Source: Notolepis coatsorum (lineage: Eukaryota; Chordata; Actinopteri; Aulopiformes; Paralepididae). From it: 64,000 nucleotides of DNA. Below the pieces are notes generated by a model, which was not told the DNA's origin, ran no database searches, and worked only from the letters and a program-made list of their open reading frames with translations. The DNA lies in the NCBI GenBank assembly GCA_963971535.1, contig OZ020589.1, positions 80,793,184 to 80,857,183 on the forward strand, read 5' to 3'. Shown one piece after another: positions 1-10,891 of this stretch. Numbering within the stretch: the stretch's first letter is position 1; the number at the start of each line of letters is the position of its first letter. The position numbers and the translations under genes are program-made.

Positions 1-638
1 ACACTTGGCATTTCATGTCCTGATACATGTTCTTGATTATGCTGATATATTTTTTAGGGATTCCATAGTGTGCCATGAGTTTCCAAAGCAGCTCGCGGTC
101 TACACTATCGAATGCCTTTTCAAAATCAATACGAAATTGACATATACAGGTGCGTGCCATTCTATGGATTGCTCGATGATGATCCTGAGGGTGGCAATTT
201 GGTCACTGCACAATCTACCGTTCCTGAAACCGGCTTGGTTTTCTCTCATTTCATCATCTACCCCTTTTCGCAGTCTGTCCAAGATAATGCGGTTGAACAC
301 TTTGCCTGGTGTTGAGAGCAACATAATCCCACGATAGTTGTTGCAGTTCTTAAGGTCTCCTTTCTTGGGTATAATAGCAATGAGCCCGTCCTTCCAGTCT
401 GTTGGTACATTTCCTTCTTTCTCGCAGATCCTTTTGATCAGCTGGTGTAGCATGGTGGCTGAGGTTTCAACGTCTGCCTTTAAAGCTTCTGCTGGAATGT
501 CATCTGGCCCTGCTGCCTTGCCACGTCACAATGCATTGATGGCCATTTTCACCTCATATCTTGTTGGGGGGGCACAATTTATCTCCAGCATGTGTGCAGC
601 TGGCGGAATCTCCACCTCTTGGACAGGGGGCTCTCTGT
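1..638 (-). pseudogene. LINE A: reverse transcriptase part
   Basis: Minus-strand fragment of an AP-endonuclease-type non-LTR retrotransposon. The frame 453-100 carries RT fingers/palm motifs: IIPKKGDLKNCNNYRGIMLL, then QAGFRNGRLCSDQIATLR, then YVNF. The palm continues in another frame toward the window edge, so there is a frameshift near 115. The frame upstream (about 630-455) has the usual AAGPDDIPAEA-type segment, broken by a stop. The element runs off the left end of the window. It belongs to the same copy as the linker at 1325-1812 and the endonuclease at 4028-5040, split by a hAT MITE and a Rex1 LINE. The endonuclease resembles the domain annotated as craniofacial-development-protein-2-like in vertebrates; the clade (RTE-like, jockey-like or other) is not settled. 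Dead copy. Confidence 0.85.
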
Positions 639-1316
639 TAGAGCCATATGAAATCCGTTTTATTTTTTTCCAAATTCCATTTTATTTTTTTCCAAATTCC
701 GTTTTTTCCGTTTTAATATTTCAGAATTCTGTATTTTGCTTTGTACGCTCATTTTACCATCAGAAATAGTGTCTAATAAGTGGGAATGAATAAATGTCCA
801 CAATTTAATAAGATATAACAGTCCATTTAATAGGGCTGTCTTAAATACTTCGAAGCTTCGTTCGATGGGCATGGGATTCGAATATGAAAATAAAATTTGA
901 TTATTAAAAAAAATAAAAAAAATAAAAAGGTATATATATTTTTGCAAAATCAACTCTGCCTCTTTGTTAACTACAACAAGCAATGCTGTTTGTTATTTAA
1001 GATGAGGTCGGACTCTGCACTGACAGATTTGTGTTCATTGTGCTGCTTTTATGAAGCCTCAAATGACTGCTTACAATATTTCATGAAAGCAAAGTGTTTT
1101 GTTTGTCTAAGATTTAAAAAGGTTTAAACTTTACAGCACTGACAAAGTTGAACAAAGTGCTGTACAAGTCCCACAACATAAAAAAAAAAAAAAAGTAAAA
1201 AAAAAAAAAAAAAAAACTTTTTTTAATTTTTTTTTTTTAATAGTTGATTCCATTTTTATTGCTCAATTCCGCGATTCCGTCCGCGATTCCGTGATCGCGG
1301 CTTCCATATGGCTCTA
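639..1316. mobile_element. hAT-type MITE with 8-bp TSD
   Basis: Terminal inverted repeats TAGAGCCATATG (639-650) and CATATGGCTCTA (1305-1316) are perfect over 12 bp. They are flanked by the identical 8-bp duplication ctctctgt at 631-638 and 1317-1324. An 8-bp duplication with a TAGAG start fits the hAT superfamily. The 678-bp body is AT-rich with poly-A/T runs and encodes no transposase, so it is non-autonomous. Removing it restores the LINE A sequence, which dates it after that LINE. An internal segment near 835-900 (gggctgt...cttcgaagcttcg) resembles the start of another hAT MITE at 57301. Confidence 0.9.
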
Positions 1317-1324
1317 CTCTCTGT

Positions 1325-1818
1325 TGAGGAGCTCCCTAAAGTGCTCAGTCCACCTTTGATGTTGTTCTTCCTTGGTGGTGAGGAGTCGTCCTTGTTTGTC
1401 ACGGATTTGTGTGTTTGTCTGTCTAAAACTCCCGGTTAGTTTCTTGGTGGTCAGGTAGAGTTCCTTGAGGTTATTCTTTCTCGCTGCTTCCTCTGCTTCT
1501 TGCGCCAAGTCTTCTATGTATTTCTGTTTGTCGCGTTTGATGCTTTTCTTCACCTCCTTGTTTGCTACTTCGTAGTCTCTGTGAGCTGTTCCCTTTTTTG
1601 CTCGAGTTTTGCATTTGTTTATTGTGTTATTATTGTTTTTTTGCCCTCCTCTCCTCTATTCTTTTCAGTGTCTCAGTGGATATCCAGGGTTTGTGGCTTG
1701 TTTTCTTTCTCCCTACCACTTCTAGGCATGTCTCCTTCCATACGGTTTTCAGGTTGTTCCAGTGCTCTTCCACTGGTTTTTGAGCTTGTTCTTGCAGGGC
1801 TTGGAACCTGTTCTGTAG
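1325..1818 (-). pseudogene. LINE A: endonuclease-RT linker
   Basis: Minus-strand continuation of LINE A between its endonuclease and RT parts. Frame 1553-1314 ends with TTKEEQHQRWTEHFRELLNR, the conserved stretch just ahead of the RT domain in this LINE group. Upstream, 1812-1560 encodes an RFQALQEQAQKP...EHWNNLKTVWKETCLEVVGRKK-like stretch typical of the same linker. The fragment is cut on the left by the hAT MITE and on the right by the Rex1 insertion. Confidence 0.8.
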
Positions 1819-4027
1819 GATTCAAGATTCAAGATTCAAGAGTTTTAATTGTCACGGCTTACAGGTATACAATGAAATGCGGCTGGTCTTGCCCGCAACG
1901 ATGTGCAATACAGTGGTACAACATATAATAGAATCCAATAAAAATACAGTGGTACAACATATTAATAGAATCCAATAAAACAGTGCAATAAACAGGTACA
2001 TGGTGTGCCATCTCGGTATCTGTACATTAGTATTTACAGAGCATATAGGACATGCTAGTTAGCTTTAGTAGTGCAATACACTGTTCCTGATGTTATACTG
2101 CTTTAAGTGGCCTTTCCTCTGGCCATAAGTGTGCGTGTGTGCGGCATGAGTGTTAAAGTGGCTGCTAGTGTGTGAGCGTGCTCAGGAGCGTGCTCAGCGT
2201 GCGTGTCGTGTATGTACTTGTGTGTGGATAGTTCAGTTTCTGTGTCTCTCAATGTTCATTGTTCAAGGCTCTGATGGCCTGGGGGAAGAAGCTTAGCCTA
2301 AGCCTCCCCGTCTTAGTCTCTAGAATTCGCAGGCGTCTGCCTGACCTCAGCAGCTGGAACAGGCTGTTATTGGGGTGGTGGGGGTCTTTCATTATCCTGC
2401 AGGCTCTGGATTTGCACCTCTTGTTGTATAGAGCCTGCAGGGGAGGTAGCGCAATACCCGTGGTACGCTCGGCTGAGCGCACCACTCTCTGTAGGGCCTT
2501 CTTGTCCTGTGCCGTGCTGTTCCCATACCAGGCAGTGATGTTTCCGGTCAAGATGCTCTCTACAGCTCCTGAGTAGAAGGACTGGAGTATCTTCCCCGAT
2601 ACTCTGAACTTCCTTAACTGCTTCGCTTTCTTTACTACTGTGGCTATGTGTGTTGACCATGTCAGGTCCTCTGAGATGTGGACCCCCAGGTACTTGAAGC
2701 TGCTCACCCTGTCCACGGTAGCCCCGTTAATCCTCAGTGGTGTGTGTGTCTCCCGCTGTCCTCTCCTATAATCCACGATCAGCTCCTTGGTTTTACCAAT
2801 GTTCAGGAGCAGGCTGTTGTCCTGGCACCAACGTTCCAGTACCTCAACCTCCTCCCGGTAGGCCTTCTCGTCGTTGTCCGAGATCAGCCCCACCACCACC
2901 GTGTCGTCGGCGAACTTCACAATGGAGTTGGAGCTGAACTTGGCCACACAGTCGTGTGTGTAGAGTGAGTACAGCAGGGGGCTTAGAACACAGCCCTGGG
3001 GGGACCCGATGCTCAGGGTGATGGTGTTGGAGGTCTGACCCCCCACCCTGACCGCCTGGGGTCTTTCACTCAGAAAGTCCAGTACCCAGGCGCTCAGGGC
3101 GGAGCTCAGGCCTAGCTCGATCAGCTTGTCCACCAGTCTGGTGGGGACTATGGTGTTGAACGCTGAGCTGTAGTCAATGAACAACAGTCTCACATAGCCC
3201 CCCTTCTGACGGTCAAGGTGGGAGAGAGTGCTGTGCAGTACCTGGGAGACCGCGTCATCAGTGGACCTGTTTGTCCTGTATGCAAATTGCATAGGGTCCA
3301 TATCACTGGGCAGAGAGGCACAAATGTGGTCCTTGACCAGCCTCTCGAAACATTTCATGACCACAGAGGTGAGTGCCACCGGTCTGTAATCATTTGGACA
3401 TGTTGGGGAGGGTTTCTTCGGTACAGGGATGATGGTAGACATCTTGAAGCAGGCAGGGACTACTGACTCCGCCAGGGATTGATTAAATATGGCGGTGAAC
3501 ACCGGGGCAAGCTGGTTTGCACAGGACTTAAGTATGCGTCCTGTTATACCATCTGGGCCTGCAGCCTTCCTGGTGTTCACCTGCATAAATGCTCTTCTCA
3601 CACTGTGTTCCGACAACGAGAGAGCGCCCCCGCCCCCCCGCGGTTGCCCCCCCCCCTCCACAACAGCCGGTGCGCCAGTGACGTCACTAGCCAGAGGGCT
3701 AGCGGCGACACTGTCTACACCGAACCGAGCGTAGAAGGAGTTGAGTTTGTCCGCTAGAGAGGCGTCGTCGCTCCCCATTGAGGGGGCGCTGACTTTGTAG
3801 TCAGTTATTGTCTTCAGTCCCCTCCACAAGCCTCTTGTGTCGTTTTGTGCCATTTGTGTCTCCAGTTTCTCAGCATATGTCCTCTTAGCAAGTTTAACAG
3901 CCTTGCGCAGAGTGTAGACTGAAGCCTTGTATTCTTCCATATTTCCTGACTCTCTGCCCAGGTTATAAGCCGTGGTGCGTGAGTTTAGGGCTGTTCTTAT
4001 AGTGCTGTCCACCCAAGGTTTCTGGTT
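1819..4027 (-). mobile_element. Rex1/CR1-type LINE, copy 1 (5' truncated)
   Basis: Minus-strand, 5'-truncated non-LTR retrotransposon inserted in LINE A. Its 3' end lies at 1819-1840 as a short direct repeat (ttgaatc units on the minus strand), the usual microsatellite-like tail of these LINEs. The 3' UTR at 1820-2000 recurs at 44012-44160. The coding part is 2249-4012. The 5' junction near 4027 lies next to the LINE A endonuclease frame and the 3' junction next to the LINE A linker, so the host LINE is continuous once this copy is removed. The endonuclease domain is missing. Confidence 0.88.
2249..4012 (-). CDS. Rex1-like reverse transcriptase (partial ORF2, 587 aa)
   Basis: Open for 587 codons. 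RT blocks in order: KAAGPDGITGRILKSCANQL (about residues 150-170), TIIPVPKK and [20 protein letters not shown] (about 195-225), [15 protein letters not shown] (palm A, first Asp), [20 protein letters not shown] (block B), [10 protein letters not shown] (the catalytic Asp pair) and [14 protein letters not shown]. The C-terminus has the GNSTAQDKKALQRVVRSA and PHHPNNSLFQLLRSGRR segments of the Rex1/Babar branch of the CR1 group. Compared with copy 2 there is a short in-frame deletion at VVKKAKQLRKF, where copy 2 reads [16 protein letters not shown]. The N-terminal endonuclease is absent. The long open frame suggests a fairly young insertion, but truncation makes it non-autonomous. Confidence 0.85.
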   Translation of the reverse strand: MDSTIRTALNSRTTAYNLGRESGNMEEYKASVYTLRKAVKLAKRTYAEKLETQMAQNDTRGLWRGLKTITDYKVSAPSMGSDDASLADKLNSFYARFGVDSVAASPLASDVTGAPAVVEGGGQPRGGGGALSLSEHSVRRAFMQVNTRKAAGPDGITGRILKSCANQLAPVFTAIFNQSLAESVVPACFKMSTIIPVPKKPSPTCPNDYRPVALTSVVMKCFERLVKDHICASLPSDMDPMQFAYRTNRSTDDAVSQVLHSTLSHLDRQKGGYVRLLFIDYSSAFNTIVPTRLVDKLIELGLSSALSAWVLDFLSERPQAVRVGGQTSNTITLSIGSPQGCVLSPLLYSLYTHDCVAKFSSNSIVKFADDTVVVGLISDNDEKAYREEVEVLERWCQDNSLLLNIGKTKELIVDYRRGQRETHTPLRINGATVDRVSSFKYLGVHISEDLTWSTHIATVVKKAKQLRKFRVSGKILQSFYSGAVESILTGNITAWYGNSTAQDKKALQRVVRSAERTTGIALPPLQALYNKRCKSRACRIMKDPHHPNNSLFQLLRSGRRLRILETKTGRLRLSFFPQAIRALNNEH

Positions 4028-5040
4028 TGGTGATTTGGTATAGTTCCGTCATTCCTATGTCCTGGAAAAGCTGGATGTTGTACATTGCTCTGTTGTCAGT
4101 GGGGCTGTTACAGCGCTTCAGCTTGAGTTGGAGTTTTGCGGCCAGTAGGTGATGATCTGACCCCGCATCTGCCCCCCTCTTCACTTGTACATCCAGGAGG
4201 GAACGTCTGAACTTCCTGTTTATACATATATGATTTATTTGGTTTTCTATGGTGTGGTCAGGTGATATCCATGTGGCTTTCTGAACGGGTTTGTGGGGGT
4301 AAACTGTCCCTCCTATGACCAAGTTGTAGTCCGCACAGGCGTTTGCAAATCTTTCACCATTTTCATTCATGCTGCCGATTCCATGCTTTCCCATAATCAG
4401 TTCGTATCCATTGTTGTTGTTCCCAACCTTTGCATTCATGTCGCCCATGAGGAGAAAGATGTCTTTTTCTCTCCTGGCCTGGAGTAGCTGTTGTAGCTGG
4501 TTGTAGAAGTTGTCCTTTATTTCCTCATCTGTGGTGTTGGTGGGTGCATAACATTGTATGACATGTAGGTTAATTCTTTTATGGGTGGTTTTAAATCTTG
4601 CGGTGATGATTCTGGAGTTGATGGGGCTCCCAACTCATGAGGGCCCTCTGCGCTTCTTTGGAGAGCATGAGTGCCACTCCCTCCGTGTGTGGTGCTTTCT
4701 CATCCGGGTGTCTGGAGAAGATTATGGATTCACCACTGGTCAGTTTGATGTCTCCTGTCTGGAGCCATCTGGTTTCACACAAGCCGAGGATAGAGAGCTT
4801 GTATCTTTTCATCTCTTCTGCAATGACTGACGTCTTCACCGCTGTGTACATGGTCCTGATGTTCCAGGTTGCGATGTTGGTAGACCGCCTAGGGGATAGA
4901 AGGTTCTGACGCACCCTCTCCATGTGGTTTTCAGCATGCGTCTTCATAGTCTCTTCAGCTCGTGTGCTTGAAGAGCTTCCATCTCCTAGGGTGCAGGGTT
5001 TCTTACTTTTCTTCAATGTTTTTGTAATCCAATTATCCAC
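4028..5040 (-). pseudogene. LINE A: AP endonuclease domain
   Basis: Two minus-strand frames make up an exonuclease-endonuclease-phosphatase domain. Frame 5040-4591 has NIATWNIRTMYTAVKTS, SILGLCETRW and EGVALMLSKEAQRALMSWEP. Frame 4448-4028 has MGDMNAKVGNN (GDMN catalytic motif), HGIGSMNENGERF, KATWISPDH...NQINHICINRKFRRS and RGADAGSDHHLLAAKL (SDHH motif). About 140 bp between them hold a frameshift or stops. The similarity to craniofacial development protein 2-like annotations comes from this LINE endonuclease; it is not a host gene. Confidence 0.85.
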
Positions 5041-5520
5041 TTCACGGGGGATTGGCCCATGAGTTTTACCATTGCCCTATTGGTCAGCTTCACCTACTCC
5101 CCCCTCCCATGATGAGGACGTTAGGGTTGGATTTTGGGAGGGAAGAAAGGAAAGATAATGGTGCAAAATCATTGGTCTGCAGGCCCCATAATCACCAGCC
5201 AAGCAGGGAATGACAAATAAAGACATTAATAGAGGTTTATCTTAGATGGATTTGAAGTCTGTTTAGAGTTTGACAAGAGTGACTTATGATGTAAAGGCTG
5301 GAGGTATATCAGGGGTGTTGCCATGTGAAAACTCCTCTCAGCTAATGTTTACAATTACAGAGGTAGCTAATTGGAGTGCGGTGGCCAGTTTGCATATCAA
5401 ACGATGCAGAGACGGAACATGTCAGACTTTGGTGCAGCAGGATGTGTTTACCCAGCAAACCACAGTTTAATTGGGAAAATTATTTTCCAGCTGCTGTGGA
5501 TTTTGGGCTGAGGGTTGGTT
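5041..5520. other. Non-coding stretch after LINE A
   Basis: The first tens of bases may still be LINE A 5' sequence. The rest is single-copy-looking DNA with no sustained frame or recognised repeat. Confidence 0.4.
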
Positions 5521-5668
<148 letters not shown>

Positions 5669-6190
5669 GTATGTGATTGTGCAAGCGCACGTTTACAATA
5701 TTCAGTAACAGGCTTCTAAATAATTGAAGCCAGTGAAGGGAAAGCTAATGGGCGCAGCATGCTTCTAAGAGACCCCCAACCATACACACCATAACAAACC
5801 AGTTATCAGTTCTCACTCCGAGACAGTTGCCATTTTACCTCCGGTTGCTTAATTGATCCTTTATGAAGATTACGTGCAGAGAGGGGCTCTTCGCTGAGTG
5901 CAGGAGCTGGAGAAGTATTGATGAATTGTTGGGGGGAGGGGGCAGCCTCGGATGGAGGTACCAAGCTATTGACCAGGAGAGGCTTCCGCTGGGGCAGTAT
6001 TCATTCCAAGATCAATGTTACAGTGTGGACTTTAATGAATGGGCTGCTGGCTGGAGGGTCTCGGCTGGTTCACCATGGCTGCAGCCAGGCATCCAGTAAT
6101 AAACCATGTGGATAAAAGGCCTAATGGGTGAATTGTATTGAATAGGCCCATTCATTAATATCCACCGCATTGCTTCATGCTCATCAGGAG
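5669..6190. other. Single-copy-looking non-coding DNA, possible conserved element
   Basis: No sustained coding frame and no repeat that recurs in the window. Mixed composition with AT-rich homeodomain-like words (for example ttcattaatatcc near 6151, taattgatcc near 5850) makes a host regulatory element possible, but nothing here proves it. Confidence 0.25.
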
Positions 6191-6191
6191 G

Positions 6192-6286
<95 letters not shown>

Positions 6287-6300
6287 GTGTGTGTGTGTGA
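6191..6300. repeat. (GT)n microsatellite
   Basis: About 50 GT units with a single GC interruption near 6281. Confidence 0.97.
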
Positions 6301-6457
6301 ACATGCATTTGGAAAAAGAGAACAGAAGAAAACAGAAAAAGTTAACCATTTAACAATCTTTTCTCAGCTCTATACATGCTTTCCAATATTTGGTTTTTCA
6401 ATATCAAACACTTGAAAAGGAACAACTCAACCAAACTAGTATCCTTTTCAGTTAGCA

Positions 6458-6650
<193 letters not shown>

Positions 6651-6796
6651 AAGTGTGTGTATGGAGCGGCAGGTATAAAGATATTTCGACAAATAGACCT
6701 CTCAGATAATGCATAGGACCAAATGAAAAATGCTGTACATGCTCAGGGCTTGGATGTAATTGGATTACAGTAATCAGATCATATATATCCTCTTAA

Positions 6797-7415
6797 AGGA
6801 CGACTCCACTTTTTTTTGGAAATTAGCTTATTTAACATCTTCCCTGGAGTTAGACAAGAAGATGCATACCTTTTTTGTCTCTGTGCGTGCATTTTAGCTT
6901 TGGGAATAGACGCTCCGTTAGCATAGCTTAGCTTCATCACTGGAAGTGGGGGAGGACAGTAGCCTTACAGTGCCTTACAGTGTATTGCAAGGTCTGACAT
7001 TGACCAAACTTGATATGCATGACCTTGGTGGGCTCTAGGTCAACTCCTGAAAAGGGGGTCAATGTCAGACTTTGCAATCAAAGTTAGGGGGCTAATAACC
7101 CTTGCCATAATTTCAGTGCGCCCCCTAACTTTTGATTGCAAGGTCTGACATTGACCCCCTTTTCAGGAGTTGACCTAGAGCCCACCAAGGTCATGCATAT
7201 CAAGTTTGGTCAATGTCAGACCTTGCAATACACTGTAAGGCACTGTAAGGCTACTGTCCTCCCCCACTTCCAGTGATGAAGCTAAGCTATGCTAATGGAG
7301 CGTCTATTCCCAAAGCTAAAATGCACGCACAGAGACAAAAAAGGTATGCATCTTCTTGTCTAACTCCAGGGAAGATGTTAAATAAGCTAATTTCCAAAAA
7401 AAGTGGAGTCGTCCT
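6797..7415. mobile_element. Palindromic foldback MITE in a TTAA site
   Basis: Two arms of about 290 bp are near-perfect inverted repeats. The left arm starts AGGACGACTCCACTTTTTTT at 6797 and the right arm ends with its complement at 7415. The arms are separated by a loop of about 30 bp near 7091-7118. TTAA lies on both sides (6793-6796 and 7416-7419), so the target duplication is TTAA, as in piggyBac or Kolobok. The AGGA... ends are unlike classical piggyBac ends. There is no ORF. A related element with AGGAAAACTCC ends is at 46561-54122. Confidence 0.88.
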
Positions 7416-7419
7416 TTAA

Positions 7420-8127
7420 GCCCTAGCCATTCTTTTCAGAATATTTGCCTAAAAGTACATACCGAAGTAAATGGAAGATTGCTCTACTTCTACAAGGTCC
7501 ATTACCATGTTATTGGTATCTAGGGACATCTATGGAGCTCAGGGAATGTATTCCCATATTATAGAAATATTGTGTCTGTTACTATGCTTGAGAAAATTGT
7601 AATGAACCAAAGGAGAATATAAATTATTATTATAATTTCTTTTTTCTTTTCATCTTTGACGGTGAATAACACCATGCTAACATTGACCAGACTGAGCTTC
7701 TTGAGATCAATGTACAAACAATCTAAGCAAATTAATAACGGGCAGATGATTTATATGTTTTTTTGTAAATACAGTATTGAATTTTGTTATCCGGACACAT
7801 GCCATTTTAAATATGAATATAGAATATCAGGCCTATAAATTACCTTATTATGGCCAAGTCATACATCGATCCAGCCAAATCTCCTCTTTCCAATTAGTTC
7901 AATCTGGATTTAGTACCAACAGGCGCCCGTAACAGGGCAGCAAAGACTGTGAATGAAATCTACAATCTGTAAAACAGTAACTTTTTGGTAATGAAAAATG
8001 CTCCGCCATTTTTCATCAGAATGAGACACGTTTTTTTTATAGGCGTTCACAGAAACGTCAGGCTTTAGGGGATATGTATATATATTGTGACACACTTGTG
8101 TGGTTGTAGAGTGTTCACTTGACTGAA
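7420..8127. repeat. Dispersed AT-rich repeat (family D), copy 1
   Basis: Positions about 7509-8000 match 44517-44785 plus 45376-45610 at moderate identity: the shared words are tatctagggacatctatgg, aaaggagaatat, and tataaattaccttattat. The second copy is interrupted by an L2 LINE. No coding frame. The family is unidentified. Confidence 0.6.
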
Positions 8128-8174
8128 AACGATAGGTTATGTAGATAACCTAGTTATATTAGTATTGGCTGAGC

Positions 8175-8331
8175 GTCCCGCTCTGAGCCTTACGAGATAC
8201 TTCTATCTCCTGTGATACTTAATGTATCTCCCACGAATAAAAAACACATGCACCCCACCTGTATGGGGCCCCGCCCCTTACGGTGGCACCACCCATATAA
8301 CCATGACTCTGGTCATGAAACACCCTTCCTC
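8175..8331 (+). repeat. DIRS1 inverted terminal repeat, left
   Basis: Begins cgtcccgctctgagcc and runs to the gtcatgaaacaccc region. Its reverse complement is found at 13161-13317 with very few differences. Confidence 0.9.
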
Positions 8332-8382
8332 GCCAAAACCCGTCCCAGGAAAAGATCCCTCAAGAGGGAACTCAGGGCCGCG

Positions 8383-8484
8383 CAGAGCGGGACGCTCAGC
8401 CAATACTAATATAACTAGGTTATCTACATAACCTATCGTTATATATCGTATTTGCATCGCGTCCCGCTCTGAGCCTTACGAGAT
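8383..8484. repeat. DIRS1 internal complementary region
   Basis: The first half is the reverse complement of the left outer end (8128-8185) and the second half is the reverse complement of the right outer end (about 13290-13337). They are joined at a single shared aac/gtt. This is the template arrangement used by DIRS elements to close a circle during reverse transcription. Confidence 0.88.
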
Positions 8485-8711
8485 AATGGTGAAGAGCGGG
8501 CGCGAGACCCGACAGATGTACCCCCTGAGGACCCGTAAGCCCACATCAAGGGGTGCGGGGAGCCCTGTCACCCCATCCTCCCTAATGAAGGGGGGGCGCA
8601 GTCAACTCCACCTGAATGCGAACAAGAGGGAAACTAGAACCCCTTGAACACACCGTACAGGCGGAACCACGTGTGACTCAACACACTGTGGCCCATACCC
8701 ATACACTCCTG

Positions 8712-9670
8712 CTACCCGACCAAAGGACGGGAAGCAGGAAAGGCCACAGACCCCAGAACCGCCTGGGAGACAGAACCCCCGGTCATGTCCATGAGGAAAA
8801 ACCTTACAAAGGAGCCCGGGGAGGACCATGAAGCTGCAGCATAGATGGCCTCCACCGAGGCCCCACCCAGGAGAGCGGCAGAGGCAGCCACCCCACGAGT
8901 GGAGTGCGCCCTGACGCCCCCAGGGGGATCCTGCCCAGCCAACGTGTAGCAGCGGGTAACACCCTCGCACAACCAATGGGACAGGCGCTGCTCCGACAGT
9001 GCCTTACCAGCACGAGCCCCACCGTAACAGACAAAAAGCTGGACGGTAACCCCGAAATCCTGAGTACGGCTGAGGTAAATCCCCAAGCACGGACTGGACA
9101 TGACAGGTGAAGGCCCGCATCTAACTCACTAGTGTGAGGAGGAGGACAAAACGCCTGAACCACAATATCCCGGGAGCGGAAGGAACTCCGGATATTCTTA
9201 GGCACGAAAGCAAGATCAGGTCGCAGAGTGACACCGCAATCGGTCCGAAAAGACAGGCACTCTGGACGTACCGAGAGAGCACAGAGCTCACCTACGCGTT
9301 TAGCGGAAGTGACAGCCAGAAGGAACGCGGTCCTGAAGGACAGCTGTCCCCACGGCGCCTGCTCGAGCGGCTCAAACGGGGCCAAGGACAACCGACCGAG
9401 GACCAATTGAAGATCCCAAGTCGGAGCCAAGGAGCGTTGCACCGGCTTAACGCGTCGAGCGCCAAGCGCCAAGCAGGAAACGCTTCACAAGAGGGTGGCT
9501 GAACAAGACATCCCCTCAAACCCCTCATGATAGGAGGATATAGCTGCTGCATATACCCTCACCGTCGAAGCCGACAGTCTATCAAGGAGAGACTGGAGGT
9601 AACCAAGGACAGCATCCAGGGGGCAGGAGACTGAGTCCCGGCCCCCCGCCTTACACCACACTTGGAACAT
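8712..9670 (-). pseudogene. DIRS1 tyrosine recombinase remnant
   Basis: Three overlapping minus-strand frames (9670-9485, 9472-8804, 9101-8712) together cover a DIRS-type tyrosine recombinase. Visible landmarks: STVRVYAAAISSYHEGF (N-terminal core-binding region), TSAKRVGELCALSVRPECLS with the first catalytic Arg, FVPKNIRSSFRSRDIVVQAF, then HSTRGVAASAALL (the HxxR box). The segment where related elements have the nucleophilic Tyr reads FVRFFLMDM here, so that residue appears to be Phe. Frameshifts separate the three blocks. Inactive. Confidence 0.82.
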
Positions 9671-9937
9671 ACGTCATCTGCCCGCGTAAGCGCGACAGTG
9701 GAGGGAGCATGCGCATTCCAGATGGTAACACCATCAGGATCAAGAACCTGCGCCCCTCAACGTACCCGTCCCAACAACTGACCTAACAGATGTATGGGGA
9801 AGAATCCCTGGCGGCACGGCATCGGCCCCAGACCTGCCTGGCCATGTCCAGACGCAATCCTCACCCGTCAGGATGAGGGCCGCCCCGCGACAGTACACCT
9901 GCACCCACATTCTCCCTGCCGGGGATGTGGGGAGCCC

Positions 9938-10891
9938 TCAGGCCACGCAGATGGAGGACGCCCATAGCCAGCCGCCCGCCGCCTGGTGCAGACAGGGGGA
10001 GCGTACTCCTCCCTGTCTGTCGATACACGACACTGACGTCGTATCGTCCGTCCTGATCAACACCATTTGTGGACCAGAAGGACCGCTTTCAACACCAACA
10101 CATTGAACGTAGCGCAGACCGGGCAGCATGGTTTGCCAGCTGCCCCCTACTGCGTTGGCCCGACGCATCACCAGCGAGGGAGGCGTCGGTGAAAACGCGA
10201 CGTGAGACAGCGCCGTAACCGTCCTAGGACGGAACCTCCCGAGCGTGTTGACAACACGCTCTGAGATGGAAGCCCATAGCCTTCCAACCGTTGACTGGGA
10301 AGAGGAATACTCTACATCCAGTCTACAGCAACCCCAGGCTGGTAGAGACCTGCCTGGTATGAGACCTGACGATCCACCTTGACCGCGAAGGACCAGAACG
10401 TCATCAGGGCAGAACACTCCGTAACCCCGGACGACGCAGAGGCCCCAGTGCGGCCTCCACGCACTTGGTGAAGATGCGGGGAGCCAGAGAAAACCGAACG
10501 GCAGCCTCTGGTACTCATACGCTAACCCTGCAAAGGAAGCGTAGGTAAGCCCTAGGATGGAAGATCGGGGATGCGCATACTCATCCTACAGGTCTATGGA
10601 GGAGAACCAGACCCCCACCTGACAGTGTTCAACAGGTAGGAGACGATCCAAAAAATGCTGAACCTTCCCATGGGACAGGTCCAGCCTGGGTCTTACACCC
10701 CTCCCTCCCGACTTCTCGGGCTGAGAACACCGGGAGGAGAACGCCACGACGATGGCTTGCTTCGTCCACAGAGATTGGATCTCGTTGACCAGAGCTGTCC
10801 CTGCTGGAGACCCCGACAACAGGGTCTGTACCAAACCTGAAAACGGGTGGGGTTGTGTAAACACAAGTCCCCGCCTCACCGTTCTCTCCAT
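9938..10891 (-). pseudogene. DIRS1 reverse transcriptase / RNase H remnant
   Basis: Minus-strand frames 10891-10586, 10518-10312 and 10417-9938. The first has LVNEIQSLWTKQAIVVAF and GGRGVRPRLDLS, the entry to the DIRS RT palm. The middle has a YQRLPFG-like block. The third has PDDVLVLRGQ, which keeps an Asp pair at the active-site position. Near 10080-9960 comes the RNase H/C-terminal signature IRTDDTTSVSCIDRQGGVRS. Several frameshifts and stops make it a pseudogene. Confidence 0.82.

Noticed and set aside
4591-5040. Craniofacial development protein 2 gene
   Set aside because: The matching domain is the LINE endonuclease; RT and linker of the same element follow on the same strand.
6797-7415. 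microRNA gene
   Set aside because: The hairpin spans a whole transposon with TTAA flanks; far too long for a microRNA precursor without small-RNA evidence.
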